From contig NZ_RDQF01000011.1 of the NCBI RefSeq assembly GCF_004114425.1, forward strand, positions 62,001-126,000: a stretch of DNA of 64,000 nucleotides. Reading direction: 5' to 3'. Every line of letters begins with the position of its first letter. Positions within the stretch are counted from its first letter, which is position 1. The notes under the pieces are model-generated. The model had not been told where the DNA came from. It searched no databases and saw only the letters and a program-made list of their open reading frames with translations. Shown here in pieces: positions 8,937-17,382 of this stretch. Source of the DNA: Bradyrhizobium vignae. Lineage in GTDB: Bacteria > Pseudomonadota > Alphaproteobacteria > Rhizobiales > Xanthobacteraceae. The position numbers were made by a program, and so were the translations under genes.

Positions 8937-10778
8937 TCACTTTGCTTGTTGAGCTTGCGGCGGCCCCTTCGACCACCAGGTCTCCGGCAAATAGCCCGAG
9001 AGCGAGGTGGCCTTGGGCCGTTCTATCCGATTCCAGCGCGCGATCCATTGCTCCGGTACGTTAAACAGCGGGATCGTATAGAAGCCCGCGATCAGGGCGC
9101 GGTCGAGCGCGCGCACCGCCGAGACGAAATCCGTACGTTCGTGGGCCTCGAGCAGGGCAGCGATCATGGCATCGACCGCGGGATCCCTGGCGCCCATGTA
9201 ATTGCGAGTGCCGGGATTGTCGGCGGCGGCGCTGCCCCAATAGAAATACTGCTCGTTGCCGGGCGACAGCGACTGGTCCCAGCGGTTCTGGATCATGTCG
9301 AACTCGTAAGCGAGCCGGCGCTGGTCGAACTGCACGGGATCGACCGAGCGAACGCTCGGCTCGATGCCGGCACGCTTGAGGTCGCGCTGGAACGCGAGCG
9401 CGATGCGCTCCTGGTCGCGGGTCGTGACCATGATCTCGAAGGTGAAGGGCGCCTTGGTCGCGCGATTGCGCAGCACTGTTCCTTCGAGATCGTAGCCGGC
9501 CTCCGACAACAGCTTGAGCGCGGCGCGCAGGGTGGTGCGATCGCGCCCCGAGCCGTCGGTGACCGGCAGGCGGTAGCTGCCGTCCATGACGTCGCGCGGG
9601 ATCTGCGCGGCGAAGGGCTTCAGCAGCTCACGCTCGCGCGCATCCGCAGGGCGGCCATAGGCCGACAGCTCCGATCCGGCGAAATAGCCGGCCACACGCG
9701 AATAGAGGCCGAAGAAATAGTTGCGATTGACCAGCTCGAAATCGAACAGCAGCGTCAAGGCCTGCCGCACGCGGACGTCGGCGAAGATCGGACGTCGCGC
9801 GTTGAACACCAGGAATTCGGAAGGCTGCGGCACGCCGGGCTTGATGGTGTCGCGGATCACCTCGCCGCTTCTGGCGGCCGGAAAATCGTAGCCGTCGTGC
9901 CAGCGCAAGGGCTCGTTCTCGACCCGGAAATCGTAGAGGCCGCGCTTGAAGGCCTCGAACTGGCCGTTGGCCTCGCGAAAATAATCGAGCCTGATCTCGT
10001 CGAAATTGTAGAGCCCGCGATTGATGGCGAGGTCGCGGCCCCAGTAATCGGGATTGCGGGTGAGCGTCACGCTGGCGCCCGGCTTCACCGCGGTCACGCG
10101 ATAGGGACCGGAGCCGACCGGCGCCGCCAGCGTCGTCTCCTCGAAGGTCGCGACATCGACCGCGTGCTTCGGCAGGATCGGCATCAGGCCGAGGATCAGC
10201 GGCAGCTCTCGGTCGTTGGCGCCGGTGAGGTCGAAACGGACGGTGAGGGAATCCGGCGCCTCGGCCTTGGCGACTTTGGCGTAGTACTGCCGGTGATTGG
10301 GGCGGCCGTGGTCGCGCAGCAATTGCCAGGAGAACAGCACGTCCTCGGCCGCTACCTGCTTGCCGTCGGAGAAGCGGGCGCGGGGATCGAGGCGGAACGT
10401 GACGAAGCTTCGCTCGTCATTGGTTTCGACCGTCCTGGCGAGCAGGCCGTGCAGCGTGAACGGCTCATCCTGGCCGCGCGCCAGCAGGCTCTCGACGACG
10501 TAGCTGCGGACCGGCTGCACCGCCAATCCCTTCACGATGAAGGGATTGAGGCTGTCGAAGGTGCCGAGAATACCCCAGGTCAGGCGGCCGCCCTTGGGGG
10601 CATCGGGGTTGGCGTAGGGCATGTGGGTGAAATCGGCCGGCATCGCCGGCTTGCCGTGCATGGCGATGGCATGGGCCTCCTCGGCCCGGGCGCCTGCCGA
10701 TAGTCCGGTGGCCAGAGCAAGGGCGAGGGCGCAGAGGCGGACGCCGGAGCCCTCGAGAAGGCGCAGGAACATGAACAT
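8937..10778 (-). CDS. yejA: Periplasmic oligopeptide-binding protein, SBP family 5 (YejA-type)
   Basis: This is a family 5 solute-binding protein of about 613 residues. After a hydrophobic signal peptide (LCALALALATGLSAGARA) comes the YejA-like start HAIAMHGKPAMPADF, then YANPDAPKGGRLTWG, a characteristic SBP_bac_5 entry. YejA proteins deliver peptides (microcin C in E. coli) to a YejBEF importer, but no permease or ATPase gene is adjacent here. I placed the start at 10778, directly before the signal peptide; an upstream in-frame ATG at 10859 would add 27 non-signal-like residues. It is followed at 4 bp by the AMP-binding-family gene. Confidence 0.85.
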   Translation of the reverse strand: MFMFLRLLEGSGVRLCALALALATGLSAGARAEEAHAIAMHGKPAMPADFTHMPYANPDAPKGGRLTWGILGTFDSLNPFIVKGLAVQPVRSYVVESLLARGQDEPFTLHGLLARTVETNDERSFVTFRLDPRARFSDGKQVAAEDVLFSWQLLRDHGRPNHRQYYAKVAKAEAPDSLTVRFDLTGANDRELPLILGLMPILPKHAVDVATFEETTLAAPVGSGPYRVTAVKPGASVTLTRNPDYWGRDLAINRGLYNFDEIRLDYFREANGQFEAFKRGLYDFRVENEPLRWHDGYDFPAARSGEVIRDTIKPGVPQPSEFLVFNARRPIFADVRVRQALTLLFDFELVNRNYFFGLYSRVAGYFAGSELSAYGRPADARERELLKPFAAQIPRDVMDGSYRLPVTDGSGRDRTTLRAALKLLSEAGYDLEGTVLRNRATKAPFTFEIMVTTRDQERIALAFQRDLKRAGIEPSVRSVDPVQFDQRRLAYEFDMIQNRWDQSLSPGNEQYFYWGSAAADNPGTRNYMGARDPAVDAMIAALLEAHERTDFVSAVRALDRALIAGFYTIPLFNVPEQWIARWNRIERPKATSLSGYLPETWWSKGPPQAQQAK

Positions 10779-11038
10779 CGGCACACGGTGATTCGGGGAC
10801 CGGCGGGCTTGAATCCTATCACAGGGAATTTGATGGAGCGTTGGCACCAGCCCGGTCAAAGACGGTTGTCGGCATTGATCTTTTCGTCGGCCACGTTAAG
10901 AAGGCGGGCAATCGCGCAAGAGCGTCGAGCCCGTCACTTATCCGCCTCAATTGACGGGGAGAGAGCCGCGCCCAAGGCGGCCAGGTTCGGCGCTTCGGAG
11001 CGGTTCGGGCACTTCCCGTTCAGAAAGGGTTTTCCGCA

Positions 11039-11860
11039 ATGAATTTTCGTTACTTGGCCGCGTCCGTCCGGCCGCGCGGGCGACTTCTCGCCCTGTTGAC
11101 GGCGACGGCGTTGGCCGTTCCGTTTGCCGCCGAGGCCCAGACCCCTGCGCCGGCCCCGGGCGCGCCCGCCGCGCCGAAGGCCGCCCCGAAAGCGGCTCCC
11201 AAGGCTGCTCCCAAGGCTCCGGCGCCCGCGGCGTCTCCGCAGGCCCAGCAGGCTCCCGCCCAGAGCGCTCCGGCCCAGCAGGGCGCGGCGCAGCCCGCCG
11301 ACCAGCAGATCCAGCTGATCTACGCCCCCTGGACCAAGTTCTGCCTCAAGGGCCAGGACGCCAACGCCAAGCAGGTCTGCTTCACCGGCAAAGACGGCCG
11401 CATCGAATCAGGCCAGCCGGTCATCGCGGCCGTCATCATCGAACCGGAAGGCGAGCCCAAGAAGATCCTGCGCGTGACGCTGCCGCTCGGCATGCAGCTG
11501 GTTCATGGCACCCGCATCATCGTGGACAACAATCCCCCGCTGCAGCAACCGTATGTGATCTGCTTCCAGAACGGCTGCATGTCCGACTACGAGGCCACGC
11601 CCGAACTCATCAACAACATGAAGAAGGGCCAGAATCTCGTTGTCCAGGCGATCAATGCCAACGGCGCGCCGCTGACCCTGCCGCTGCCGCTCGCCGGCGA
11701 ATTCCAGAAGGCCTATGACGGTCCGCCGACCGATCCCAAGGTGTTCGAGGAAACCCAGAAGAAGCTCCAGGAAGAGCTTCAGAAGAAGGCCGAGGAGCAG
11801 CGCAAGAAGCTCGAGCAGCAGGGTGGCGCGCCGGGCGCATCTGCGGCTGGTCAGAAGTAA
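11039..11860 (+). CDS. Invasion-associated locus B (IalB) family secreted protein
   Basis: The 273-residue protein has a signal peptide (residues 1-32, ending AVPFAAEAQ), then an Ala/Pro/Lys-rich low-complexity linker to about residue 90. The IalB domain follows, with TKFCLKGQDANAKQVCFTGK and a second cysteine pair in VICFQNGCMSDY. The C-terminus (PKVFEETQKKLQEELQKK onward) is a charged, coiled-coil-prone helix. IalB was defined in Bartonella erythrocyte invasion, but the family is common in non-pathogenic rhizobia, where its role is unknown. A plausible ribosome-binding site (GAAAGGG) precedes the ATG, and a strong terminator lies just downstream. Confidence 0.88.
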   Translation: MNFRYLAASVRPRGRLLALLTATALAVPFAAEAQTPAPAPGAPAAPKAAPKAAPKAAPKAPAPAASPQAQQAPAQSAPAQQGAAQPADQQIQLIYAPWTKFCLKGQDANAKQVCFTGKDGRIESGQPVIAAVIIEPEGEPKKILRVTLPLGMQLVHGTRIIVDNNPPLQQPYVICFQNGCMSDYEATPELINNMKKGQNLVVQAINANGAPLTLPLPLAGEFQKAYDGPPTDPKVFEETQKKLQEELQKKAEEQRKKLEQQGGAPGASAAGQK

Positions 11861-11880
11861 TCGCATCCCAAACATGAAAA

Positions 11881-11906
11881 AGGCGCTCGGTTCGAGCGCC
11901 TTTTTT
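11881..11906. terminator. Intrinsic terminator between convergent ialB-like and hspQ genes
   Basis: The stem GGCGCTCG (11882-11889) pairs with CGAGCGCC (11893-11900) around loop GTT and is followed by six T on the plus strand. A-rich sequence on the other side makes it potentially bidirectional. It sits 21 bp after the ialB-type stop codon. Confidence 0.9.
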
Positions 11907-11930
11907 GTTGCCGCTTGCTGACGGCGAATT

Positions 11931-12263
11931 TCAGTTCAGCGAGGGATTGCGCGGGCGATAGCCGCCGGCCTTGTCCTTGATGAAGATCTCGGCGACCTGA
12001 GAATGCCGGACCGGCTCGCCGGAATCGTCCGGCAACAGGTTCTGCTCCGAGACATAGGCGACGTATTCCGACTCCGCGTTCTCCGCGAGCAGGTGATAGA
12101 ACGGCTGGTCCTTGTGGGGCCGCACCTCCTCGGGAATCGACAGCCACCACTCCTCGGTGTTGTTGAATTCCGGATCGATGTCGAAGATCACCCCCCGGAA
12201 CGAGAAGATCCGGTGGCGAACGACCTGTCCGATCTGGAATTTCGCGGTCCGCGCTTTAATCAT
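11931..12263 (-). CDS. hspQ: Heat shock protein HspQ (hemimethylated-DNA-binding YccV-like)
   Basis: The 110-residue protein matches HspQ: KFQIGQVVRHRIFSFRGVIFDIDPEF, then WWLSIPEEVRPHKDQPFYHLLAE and YVAYVSEQNLL. In enterobacteria HspQ is a specificity-enhancing factor and substrate of Lon protease and was first found as a DnaA-affecting heat shock protein. The length is normal for the family. It is convergent with the ialB-type gene, divergent from the AEC transporter gene, and appears monocistronic. Confidence 0.93.
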   Translation of the reverse strand: MIKARTAKFQIGQVVRHRIFSFRGVIFDIDPEFNNTEEWWLSIPEEVRPHKDQPFYHLLAENAESEYVAYVSEQNLLPDDSGEPVRHSQVAEIFIKDKAGGYRPRNPSLN

Positions 12264-12369
12264 CCCCCGTCGATAGACCAGGATTGTGGCCGATGCTAGT
12301 GCCCAGGTCTGGAATTAACCTTCGTTTCCGGGGCGGATAGCCCCCAAGACTTCAGAAAACACTTCATCA

Positions 12370-13323
12370 ATGGTCGATATCCTCAATCTGGCGCTGCCTT
12401 ATTTCGGCTTGATCTTCGTTGGTTTCGCGTGCGGCAAGGTCAAGTCCCTCCCGGAATCGGGCCTCGCCTGGATGAACTTCTTCCTCCTCTATGTGTCGCT
12501 GCCGGCGCTGCTGTTCGCGATCATGTCGAAGACGCCGTTTTCGGAATTGAATAACCCGCCGTTCCTGGTAGCGACCACGCTGTCGACGGTTGCAGCGTTC
12601 ACGCTGGCGCTGATGGTCGGCAAGCTGCTCGGCGGGCTGACGCTGCGCGAAGCGACGCTCGCCGGCCTCTCCGGCGGCTACGGCAATATCGGCTATATGG
12701 GGCCGGGCTTGGCGCTCGCGGTGCTGGGGTCGAAGGCGGCGGCGCCGACGGCGCTGATCTTCTGCTGTGACAGCATCTTCCTGTTCACGATCGTGCCGCT
12801 CCTGATCGAGCTTTCCGACCGCGATCATCCCTCGCTCGTCCACGCCTTTGGCGTCGTGCTGAAGCAGATCGTGCTCAATCCGCTGATCATGTCGGCCTGC
12901 TTTGGCGCGGCCGTCGCAGCGCTTCATATCGAGCTGCCGGTCGCGCTCGATCGCACCATCACCTTCCTCCAGAACGCAGCCGCGCCGACCGCGCTGTTCG
13001 TGCTCGGCGTGACGGTGGCGCTCCGCCCGTTCGACCGGGTGCCGTGGGAGGTGCCAGGCGTGATCGCGGTCAAGCTCCTGATCCATCCGCTCACGGCGTT
13101 CGCTCTGATGCTGGCGTTCGGCCCGTTCGCGCAGCCCTGGGCCGCCACCGCCGTCCTGATGGCCTCGCTGCCGCCGGCGCTGAATGTGTTCGTGATCGCC
13201 CGACAGAACGACGCCTGGATCGAATCTGCCTCCGTGGCGGTGCTGCTGGGAACGTTCGCGTCCGTGGTCACGCTGACCAGCGTGATGTGGGCGATCCAGA
13301 GCGGGCGGCTGGCGTTTCCGTGA
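12370..13323 (+). CDS. AEC (auxin efflux carrier) family transporter
   Basis: The 317-residue integral membrane protein has about ten predicted hydrophobic helices in two halves. The first half starts LNLALPYFGLIFVGFACGK and the second includes IVLNPLIMSACFGAAVAAL. The helix-breaking motif LSGGYGNIGYMGPGLAL is typical of the AEC family. AEC members export or exchange organic acids such as malate or malonate, and the substrate here cannot be inferred. The ATG at 12370 gives the first membrane helix at the very N-terminus. The gene is divergent from hspQ with a 106-bp shared promoter region. Confidence 0.88.
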   Translation: MVDILNLALPYFGLIFVGFACGKVKSLPESGLAWMNFFLLYVSLPALLFAIMSKTPFSELNNPPFLVATTLSTVAAFTLALMVGKLLGGLTLREATLAGLSGGYGNIGYMGPGLALAVLGSKAAAPTALIFCCDSIFLFTIVPLLIELSDRDHPSLVHAFGVVLKQIVLNPLIMSACFGAAVAALHIELPVALDRTITFLQNAAAPTALFVLGVTVALRPFDRVPWEVPGVIAVKLLIHPLTAFALMLAFGPFAQPWAATAVLMASLPPALNVFVIARQNDAWIESASVAVLLGTFASVVTLTSVMWAIQSGRLAFP

Positions 13324-13335
13324 GGGGCCGGAATG

Positions 13336-13364
13336 TGCACCTCTCCGCAACGGGGAGAGGTGTT
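13336..13364. repeat. Short palindromic repeat (CACCTCTCC...GGAGAGGTG), family C
   Basis: The inverted repeat CACCTCTCC (13338-13346) pairs with GGAGAGGTG (13354-13362). It lies between the convergent AEC transporter and UbiH-type genes and may terminate transcription, although no T-tract is present. A related hairpin with the same CCTCTCC/GGAGAGG core occurs at 34135-34153. Confidence 0.65.
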
Positions 13365-13395
13365 CGAGCACGCCCTTGGCGAGTCAGCCCGCGGG

Positions 13396-14580
13396 CTACC
13401 GCCGCCACGTCGGCGTCAGCCCTTCGCGCATCGCAAACCGCCGGAGCGGGCCGATGGCGCCGAGCAGGTGCATGCCGACGGCGCGGACCGGCTGGAGCGG
13501 CAGGAAGTCGTTGAGCAGTGAGCGGTTGGCGATGTCGATCGCAAAGGTGCGACTCAAAATGTCCGGCCGCCGCGCGCGCTCGTAACGCTTCAGGACCTCG
13601 TCGGCGCCGGGATCCTGCCGCGAGGCGATGGCTTCGCCCGCGAGCCGTGCCATGTCGGCGGCATCGCGCAGGCCGAGATTGAGGCCCTGGGCGCCGATCG
13701 GCGGAACGACATGGGCGGCTTCGCCGACCAGCGCGATGCGGTCGCGGCCGAAGGATTTTGGACGTTCGATCGCGAGCGGGAACAGGTTACGGCCGGGCTC
13801 GACCGACATGCGCCCCAGAATCGAATGCGACTGCTTCTCGATTGCGGCGGACAGCTCCTCATCGCTCAAGCCGCGAAGCCGTTCGGCCTCCGCAGGCGCC
13901 GAGACCCAGACGACGCTGGAGCGGTTGCCGGGCAGGGGCACGAACACGCAGGGACCGTGCGGCGTGTGGAACTCGGTCGAGACATTGCGATGCGGCCGGG
14001 CGTGGCCGACGTTGAAGGTCAGCGCGGTCTGGTTCAGCTCGCGCCGCGTCACGGCGATGCCGGCGGCCTCGCGGCACAGCGAGTGCCGGCCGTCGGCACC
14101 GACCACCAGGCGGGCCGAGAGAAACTGTCCGGAGGCCGTGCGCACCGCGACGTCATCGGCTTCGATGACGACGCTTTCGGCCTCGTCGTCGAAGCGGACG
14201 AGGTTGGCCAGCTCAGCCGCGCGCGCCTCCAGCGCCAGCATCAGCGAGCGGTTGTCGATGTTGTAGCCGAACGCATCGAGGCCGATTTCGTGACAGGAGA
14301 AGCGGACCTCGGGGCTGCGGAATAGCCGGCCGGTGTCGTCGACGAGACGCATGACCTCCAGCGCTGCCGCCTTGTCCTTGCAGCGCGACCAGACGTCGAG
14401 CATCTCCAGCAGGTCGATGGAGGCACCGAGCAGCGCGGTGGTGCGATTGTCGGCGTAGGGCACGCGCCGGGCCACCAGCGCGGTCCGTGCACCCGCTTGC
14501 GCCAGCGCGATGGCCGCCGCAAGTCCCGCCGGTCCGCCGCCGATCACGGCCGCGTCATGGAGTGTCGATGCATCTGTCAT
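13396..14580 (-). CDS. UbiH/UbiF-family FAD-dependent monooxygenase
   Basis: This 394-residue flavoprotein hydroxylase is probably of the ubiquinone-biosynthesis UbiH/UbiF type. The dinucleotide-binding motif GGGPAGLAAA lies near residues 13-22, the DG motif in VVGADGRHSLCREAAG, and the FAD/ribose GD-type motif in ALVGEAAHVVPPIGAQG, where GE replaces the usual GD. The start was set at the ATG at 14580 (MTDASTLHDAAVIGGG), because 29 upstream in-frame residues lack family character. It is divergent from pcs. Other aromatic-ring monooxygenase roles cannot be excluded. Confidence 0.86.
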   Translation of the reverse strand: MTDASTLHDAAVIGGGPAGLAAAIALAQAGARTALVARRVPYADNRTTALLGASIDLLEMLDVWSRCKDKAAALEVMRLVDDTGRLFRSPEVRFSCHEIGLDAFGYNIDNRSLMLALEARAAELANLVRFDDEAESVVIEADDVAVRTASGQFLSARLVVGADGRHSLCREAAGIAVTRRELNQTALTFNVGHARPHRNVSTEFHTPHGPCVFVPLPGNRSSVVWVSAPAEAERLRGLSDEELSAAIEKQSHSILGRMSVEPGRNLFPLAIERPKSFGRDRIALVGEAAHVVPPIGAQGLNLGLRDAADMARLAGEAIASRQDPGADEVLKRYERARRPDILSRTFAIDIANRSLLNDFLPLQPVRAVGMHLLGAIGPLRRFAMREGLTPTWRR

Positions 14581-14708
14581 GGAACGACATTTGACACGCC
14601 CCGCGGCAAATTCAAGCCCGCTGATTTTGCCTGATTTTATGACGAATTGTGCGATCGTGCGCCGCAATGTCGGATGTGCAAACCGGTCGCATTCTGATAG
14701 CAGAAGCC

Positions 14709-15434
14709 ATGGACACGCAGCAGGATTCCCTGAAGCCGAGACCGGCGATCCGCGCCGCAGCCTTCTCGGTGCACATTTTCACCGCGTTCGGTGCGGCGGT
14801 CGCGCTCTTGGCGATGCTGGAGGCCGTGCGCGAGCACTGGGCGGCGATGTTTCAATGGCTCGGCGTCGCGCTGATCATCGACGCGATCGACGGGCCGATC
14901 GCGCGCCGGCTCGACGTCAAGAACGTGCAGCCGAACTGGTCGGGCGACGTGCTCGATCTCGTGGTCGACTTCGTCACCTATGTGTTCGTGCCGGCCTATG
15001 CGATTGTGGCGAGCGGGCTGTTGCTGCCGGTCGCAGCTCCGTTGCTCGGCGTCGCCATCATCGTCACCAGCGCATTGTATTTCGCCGATCTGCGCATGAA
15101 GGCCGACGACAATCATTTCCGCGGCTTCCCGGCGCTGTGGAATGCGGCGGCCTTCTACCTGTTCCTGCTGCATTGGCCGCCGCTCTGGTCGACGCTGCTG
15201 GTGGCCGCGCTCGTCGTGCTGACCTTCGTGCCGTTCCATGTGCTGCATCCGGTCCGCGTCGTTCGGCTGCGCTGGCTGACGATGTCGCTGATCGCGATCT
15301 GGGCGGTGCTCGGCCTCTACACGCTGGAGATGGATTTTCGCGTCGGCACCGGCGTCACCGTCGCGCTCTGCGCCATCGCGCTCTGGATCACCTTTAGCGA
15401 TGCCTTGATCCGCCTCGCGAGATCCTTCGCGTGA
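14709..15434 (+). CDS. pcs: Phosphatidylcholine synthase (Pcs)
   Basis: The 241-residue membrane enzyme condenses CDP-diacylglycerol with choline to give phosphatidylcholine, a major lipid of plant-associated rhizobia. The CDP-alcohol phosphotransferase signature is visible as DAIDGPIARRLDVKN followed by SGDVLDLVVDF, supplying the conserved aspartates. Several hydrophobic helices follow. I chose the ATG at 14709; in-frame ATGs at 14649 and 14667 would add up to 20 residues without family character. The stop overlaps the next start (GTGATG), suggesting coupling with the TerC gene. Confidence 0.92.
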   Translation: MDTQQDSLKPRPAIRAAAFSVHIFTAFGAAVALLAMLEAVREHWAAMFQWLGVALIIDAIDGPIARRLDVKNVQPNWSGDVLDLVVDFVTYVFVPAYAIVASGLLLPVAAPLLGVAIIVTSALYFADLRMKADDNHFRGFPALWNAAAFYLFLLHWPPLWSTLLVAALVVLTFVPFHVLHPVRVVRLRWLTMSLIAIWAVLGLYTLEMDFRVGTGVTVALCAIALWITFSDALIRLARSFA

Positions 15435-16165
15435 TGCACCTGCTGACCAGCCCCGAAGCCTGGGCGGCGCTGCTGACGCTGACGTCGCTCGAGATCGTGC
15501 TCGGCATCGACAACGTCATCTTCCTGTCGGTGATCGTCTCGCGCATCCCCGAGCAGCAGGCGCACCGCGCCCGTCAGATCGGGCTCGCGCTGGCACTCGT
15601 GTTTCGCATCATCCTGCTCAGCGTCCTCGTCTGGCTGATCGGCCTGACCGTGCCGGTGTTCTCGTTTGCCGGCTACGACTTCTCCTGGCGCGATCTCATC
15701 CTGATCGGCGGCGGCCTGTTCCTGATCGCAAAGGCGACGCACGAGATTCACGGCGAGGTCGAAGCCGATGACGGCGAGGCCGACGAGGGGTCCGCGGGCA
15801 ACGCGTTCTTCTGGGTGATCGTCCAGATCGTGATCATCGACATCGTGTTCTCGCTGGACTCGATCATCACCGCGATTGGCATGGCCCAGGACATCGAGAT
15901 CATGATCGCGGCCGTCGTGATCGCCTGCCTGGTCATGTACATTTCGTCCGGGCCGGTGTCGCGATTCGTCGCGGAACATCCGACCACGAAGATGCTGGCG
16001 CTGGCCTTCCTGGTGCTGATCGGCGTCGCGCTGGTTGCGGACGGATTCAAATTCCACATTCCACGCGGCTACATCTATTTCGCAATTGCGTTCTCGGCGG
16101 CGGTCGAATTCTTCAACGTGCTGGCCAAGCGCAACCGCAAGAAAACCAGCAAGCAGTCGGTCTAG
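15434..16165 (+). CDS. TerC-family integral membrane protein
   Basis: The protein has about 243 residues and seven to eight hydrophobic helices. It carries the TerC signature SLEIVLGIDNVIFLSVIVSR near the N-terminus and the second conserved acidic motif IDIVFSLDSIITAIGMA. TerC/Alx proteins are linked to metal (manganese, tellurite) handling and to metalation of exported proteins. The ATG at 15434 overlaps the pcs stop codon; a GTG one codon earlier is possible. The acidic loop EADDGEADEGSAGNAFF between helices is typical. Confidence 0.9.
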   Translation: MHLLTSPEAWAALLTLTSLEIVLGIDNVIFLSVIVSRIPEQQAHRARQIGLALALVFRIILLSVLVWLIGLTVPVFSFAGYDFSWRDLILIGGGLFLIAKATHEIHGEVEADDGEADEGSAGNAFFWVIVQIVIIDIVFSLDSIITAIGMAQDIEIMIAAVVIACLVMYISSGPVSRFVAEHPTTKMLALAFLVLIGVALVADGFKFHIPRGYIYFAIAFSAAVEFFNVLAKRNRKKTSKQSV

Positions 16166-16241
16166 TCGTTCCCGTCGGCGTCGAGTTGACAAGGCGGGCG
16201 CGATGTCTTTCGCTCAGCCCTGGAGAAGAGGAGGTCAGGCG

Positions 16242-17216
16242 ATGACCAAAGCCATCCGTGTGCACAAGGTCGGTGGCCCCGAAGCCCTGGTCTATGAGAG
16301 CGTCGACGTGCCGGCGCCTGGGCCGGGCGAGGTGCGCATCCGCCAGCATGCGGTGGGCCTCAACTTCATCGACGTCTACTACCGCACCGGCCTCTATAAG
16401 GCGCCGGAGCAGCCCTTCATCGCCGGCAATGAGGCTTCCGGCGAGGTTGTCGCGGTTGGAGCTGGCGTCACGCATTTCCATCCCGGCGACCGCGTCGCCT
16501 ACTACCACAATCTCGGCGCCTATACCGGCGAGCGCAACATCCCCTGGGAGAAGCTGGTCAAGCTGCCCGACCACATCACCTACGAGCAGGGCGCCGTGCT
16601 GATGTTGAAGGGGCTCACCGTCTGGTATCTGCTGCACAAGACTTTCAAGGTCGAGCCGCACCATCGCGTGCTGATCCATGCTGCGGCGGGCGGCATCGGC
16701 TTGCTTGCCTGTCAATGGGCGCGGGCGCTCGGCGCCCATGTCATCGGCACCGTCGGCTCGCGCGAGAAGGCCGAGCTTGCTGAGGCCAACGGCTGCGACC
16801 ACGTCATCCTCTACAACGAGGAGGATTTCGTTGCGCGCGTGAAGCAGATCAGCCGCAACGAGGGCTGCGACGTCGTCTATGACGGCGTCGGCAAGGCGAC
16901 CTTCCCGGGTTCGCTGTCCTGCCTGAAGCCGCGCGGCATGTTCGTCTCGTTCGGCAATGCCTCCGGTCCCGTGCCGCCGTTCGCGATCGCCGAGCTCAAC
17001 AATCACGGCTCGCTGTTTGCGACACGGCCCAAGCTCAACGACTATGTCGGTACGCGCAGGGAGCTGTTGGAAGGCGCCGACACGTTGTTCGCCGCCGTCA
17101 TCAACGGCAAGCTGCACGTGCCGATCAACCACGCCTACGCGCTGAAGGACGCCGCCAAGGCCCATATCGATCTCGAAAGCCGCAAGACCACGGGGGCGTC
17201 GATCTTGAAGCCTTAG
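16242..17216 (+). CDS. NADPH:quinone oxidoreductase (zinc-independent MDR family)
   Basis: The 324-residue medium-chain dehydrogenase/reductase resembles E. coli Qor. It has a GroES-like N-terminal half (GPGEVRIRQHAVGLNFIDVYYR) and a Rossmann domain with AAAGGIGLLACQWARALGA followed by GTVGSREKAELA. DVVYDGVGKATF is the usual Qor motif, and no zinc-ligand cysteines are present. The start at 16242 is backed by a strong Shine-Dalgarno (AGAAGAGGAGG) about 8 bp upstream, so the longer upstream reading frame is not used. Confidence 0.92.
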   Translation: MTKAIRVHKVGGPEALVYESVDVPAPGPGEVRIRQHAVGLNFIDVYYRTGLYKAPEQPFIAGNEASGEVVAVGAGVTHFHPGDRVAYYHNLGAYTGERNIPWEKLVKLPDHITYEQGAVLMLKGLTVWYLLHKTFKVEPHHRVLIHAAAGGIGLLACQWARALGAHVIGTVGSREKAELAEANGCDHVILYNEEDFVARVKQISRNEGCDVVYDGVGKATFPGSLSCLKPRGMFVSFGNASGPVPPFAIAELNNHGSLFATRPKLNDYVGTRRELLEGADTLFAAVINGKLHVPINHAYALKDAAKAHIDLESRKTTGASILKP

Positions 17217-17239
17217 GTCTTCCGTCACCGTCCGCTCTC

Positions 17240-17378
17240 GTGTCCCGGACGAGCTGCAATGCGCGAGCATTGCAGCGCTGAGCCGGGACCCGTATGCAGC
17301 GCGCGATGCGGAGAGATGGGCCCCGGCTCTGCAGCGCACCGCCGACGGGGCGCTGCGTTGCGTCCGGGGCACGGGACG
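17240..17378. repeat. Intergenic repeat, family D (TGTCCCGGAC...GTCCGGGGCACGGGA)
   Basis: A segment of about 140 bp begins TGTCCCGGACGAGC and ends in a reverse-oriented counterpart (GTCCGGGGCACGGGACG). Internal short palindromes include TGCAATGCGCGAGCATTGCA. It fills the space between the convergent quinone reductase and argD-type genes. The TGTCCCGGAC start recurs at 31608. Confidence 0.65.
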
Positions 17379-17382
17379 TATC

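Noticed and set aside
16113..17372. 419-codon minus-strand frame antisense to the quinone oxidoreductase
   Set aside because: Composition typical of reverse-strand shadows, while the plus-strand gene has full family motifs.
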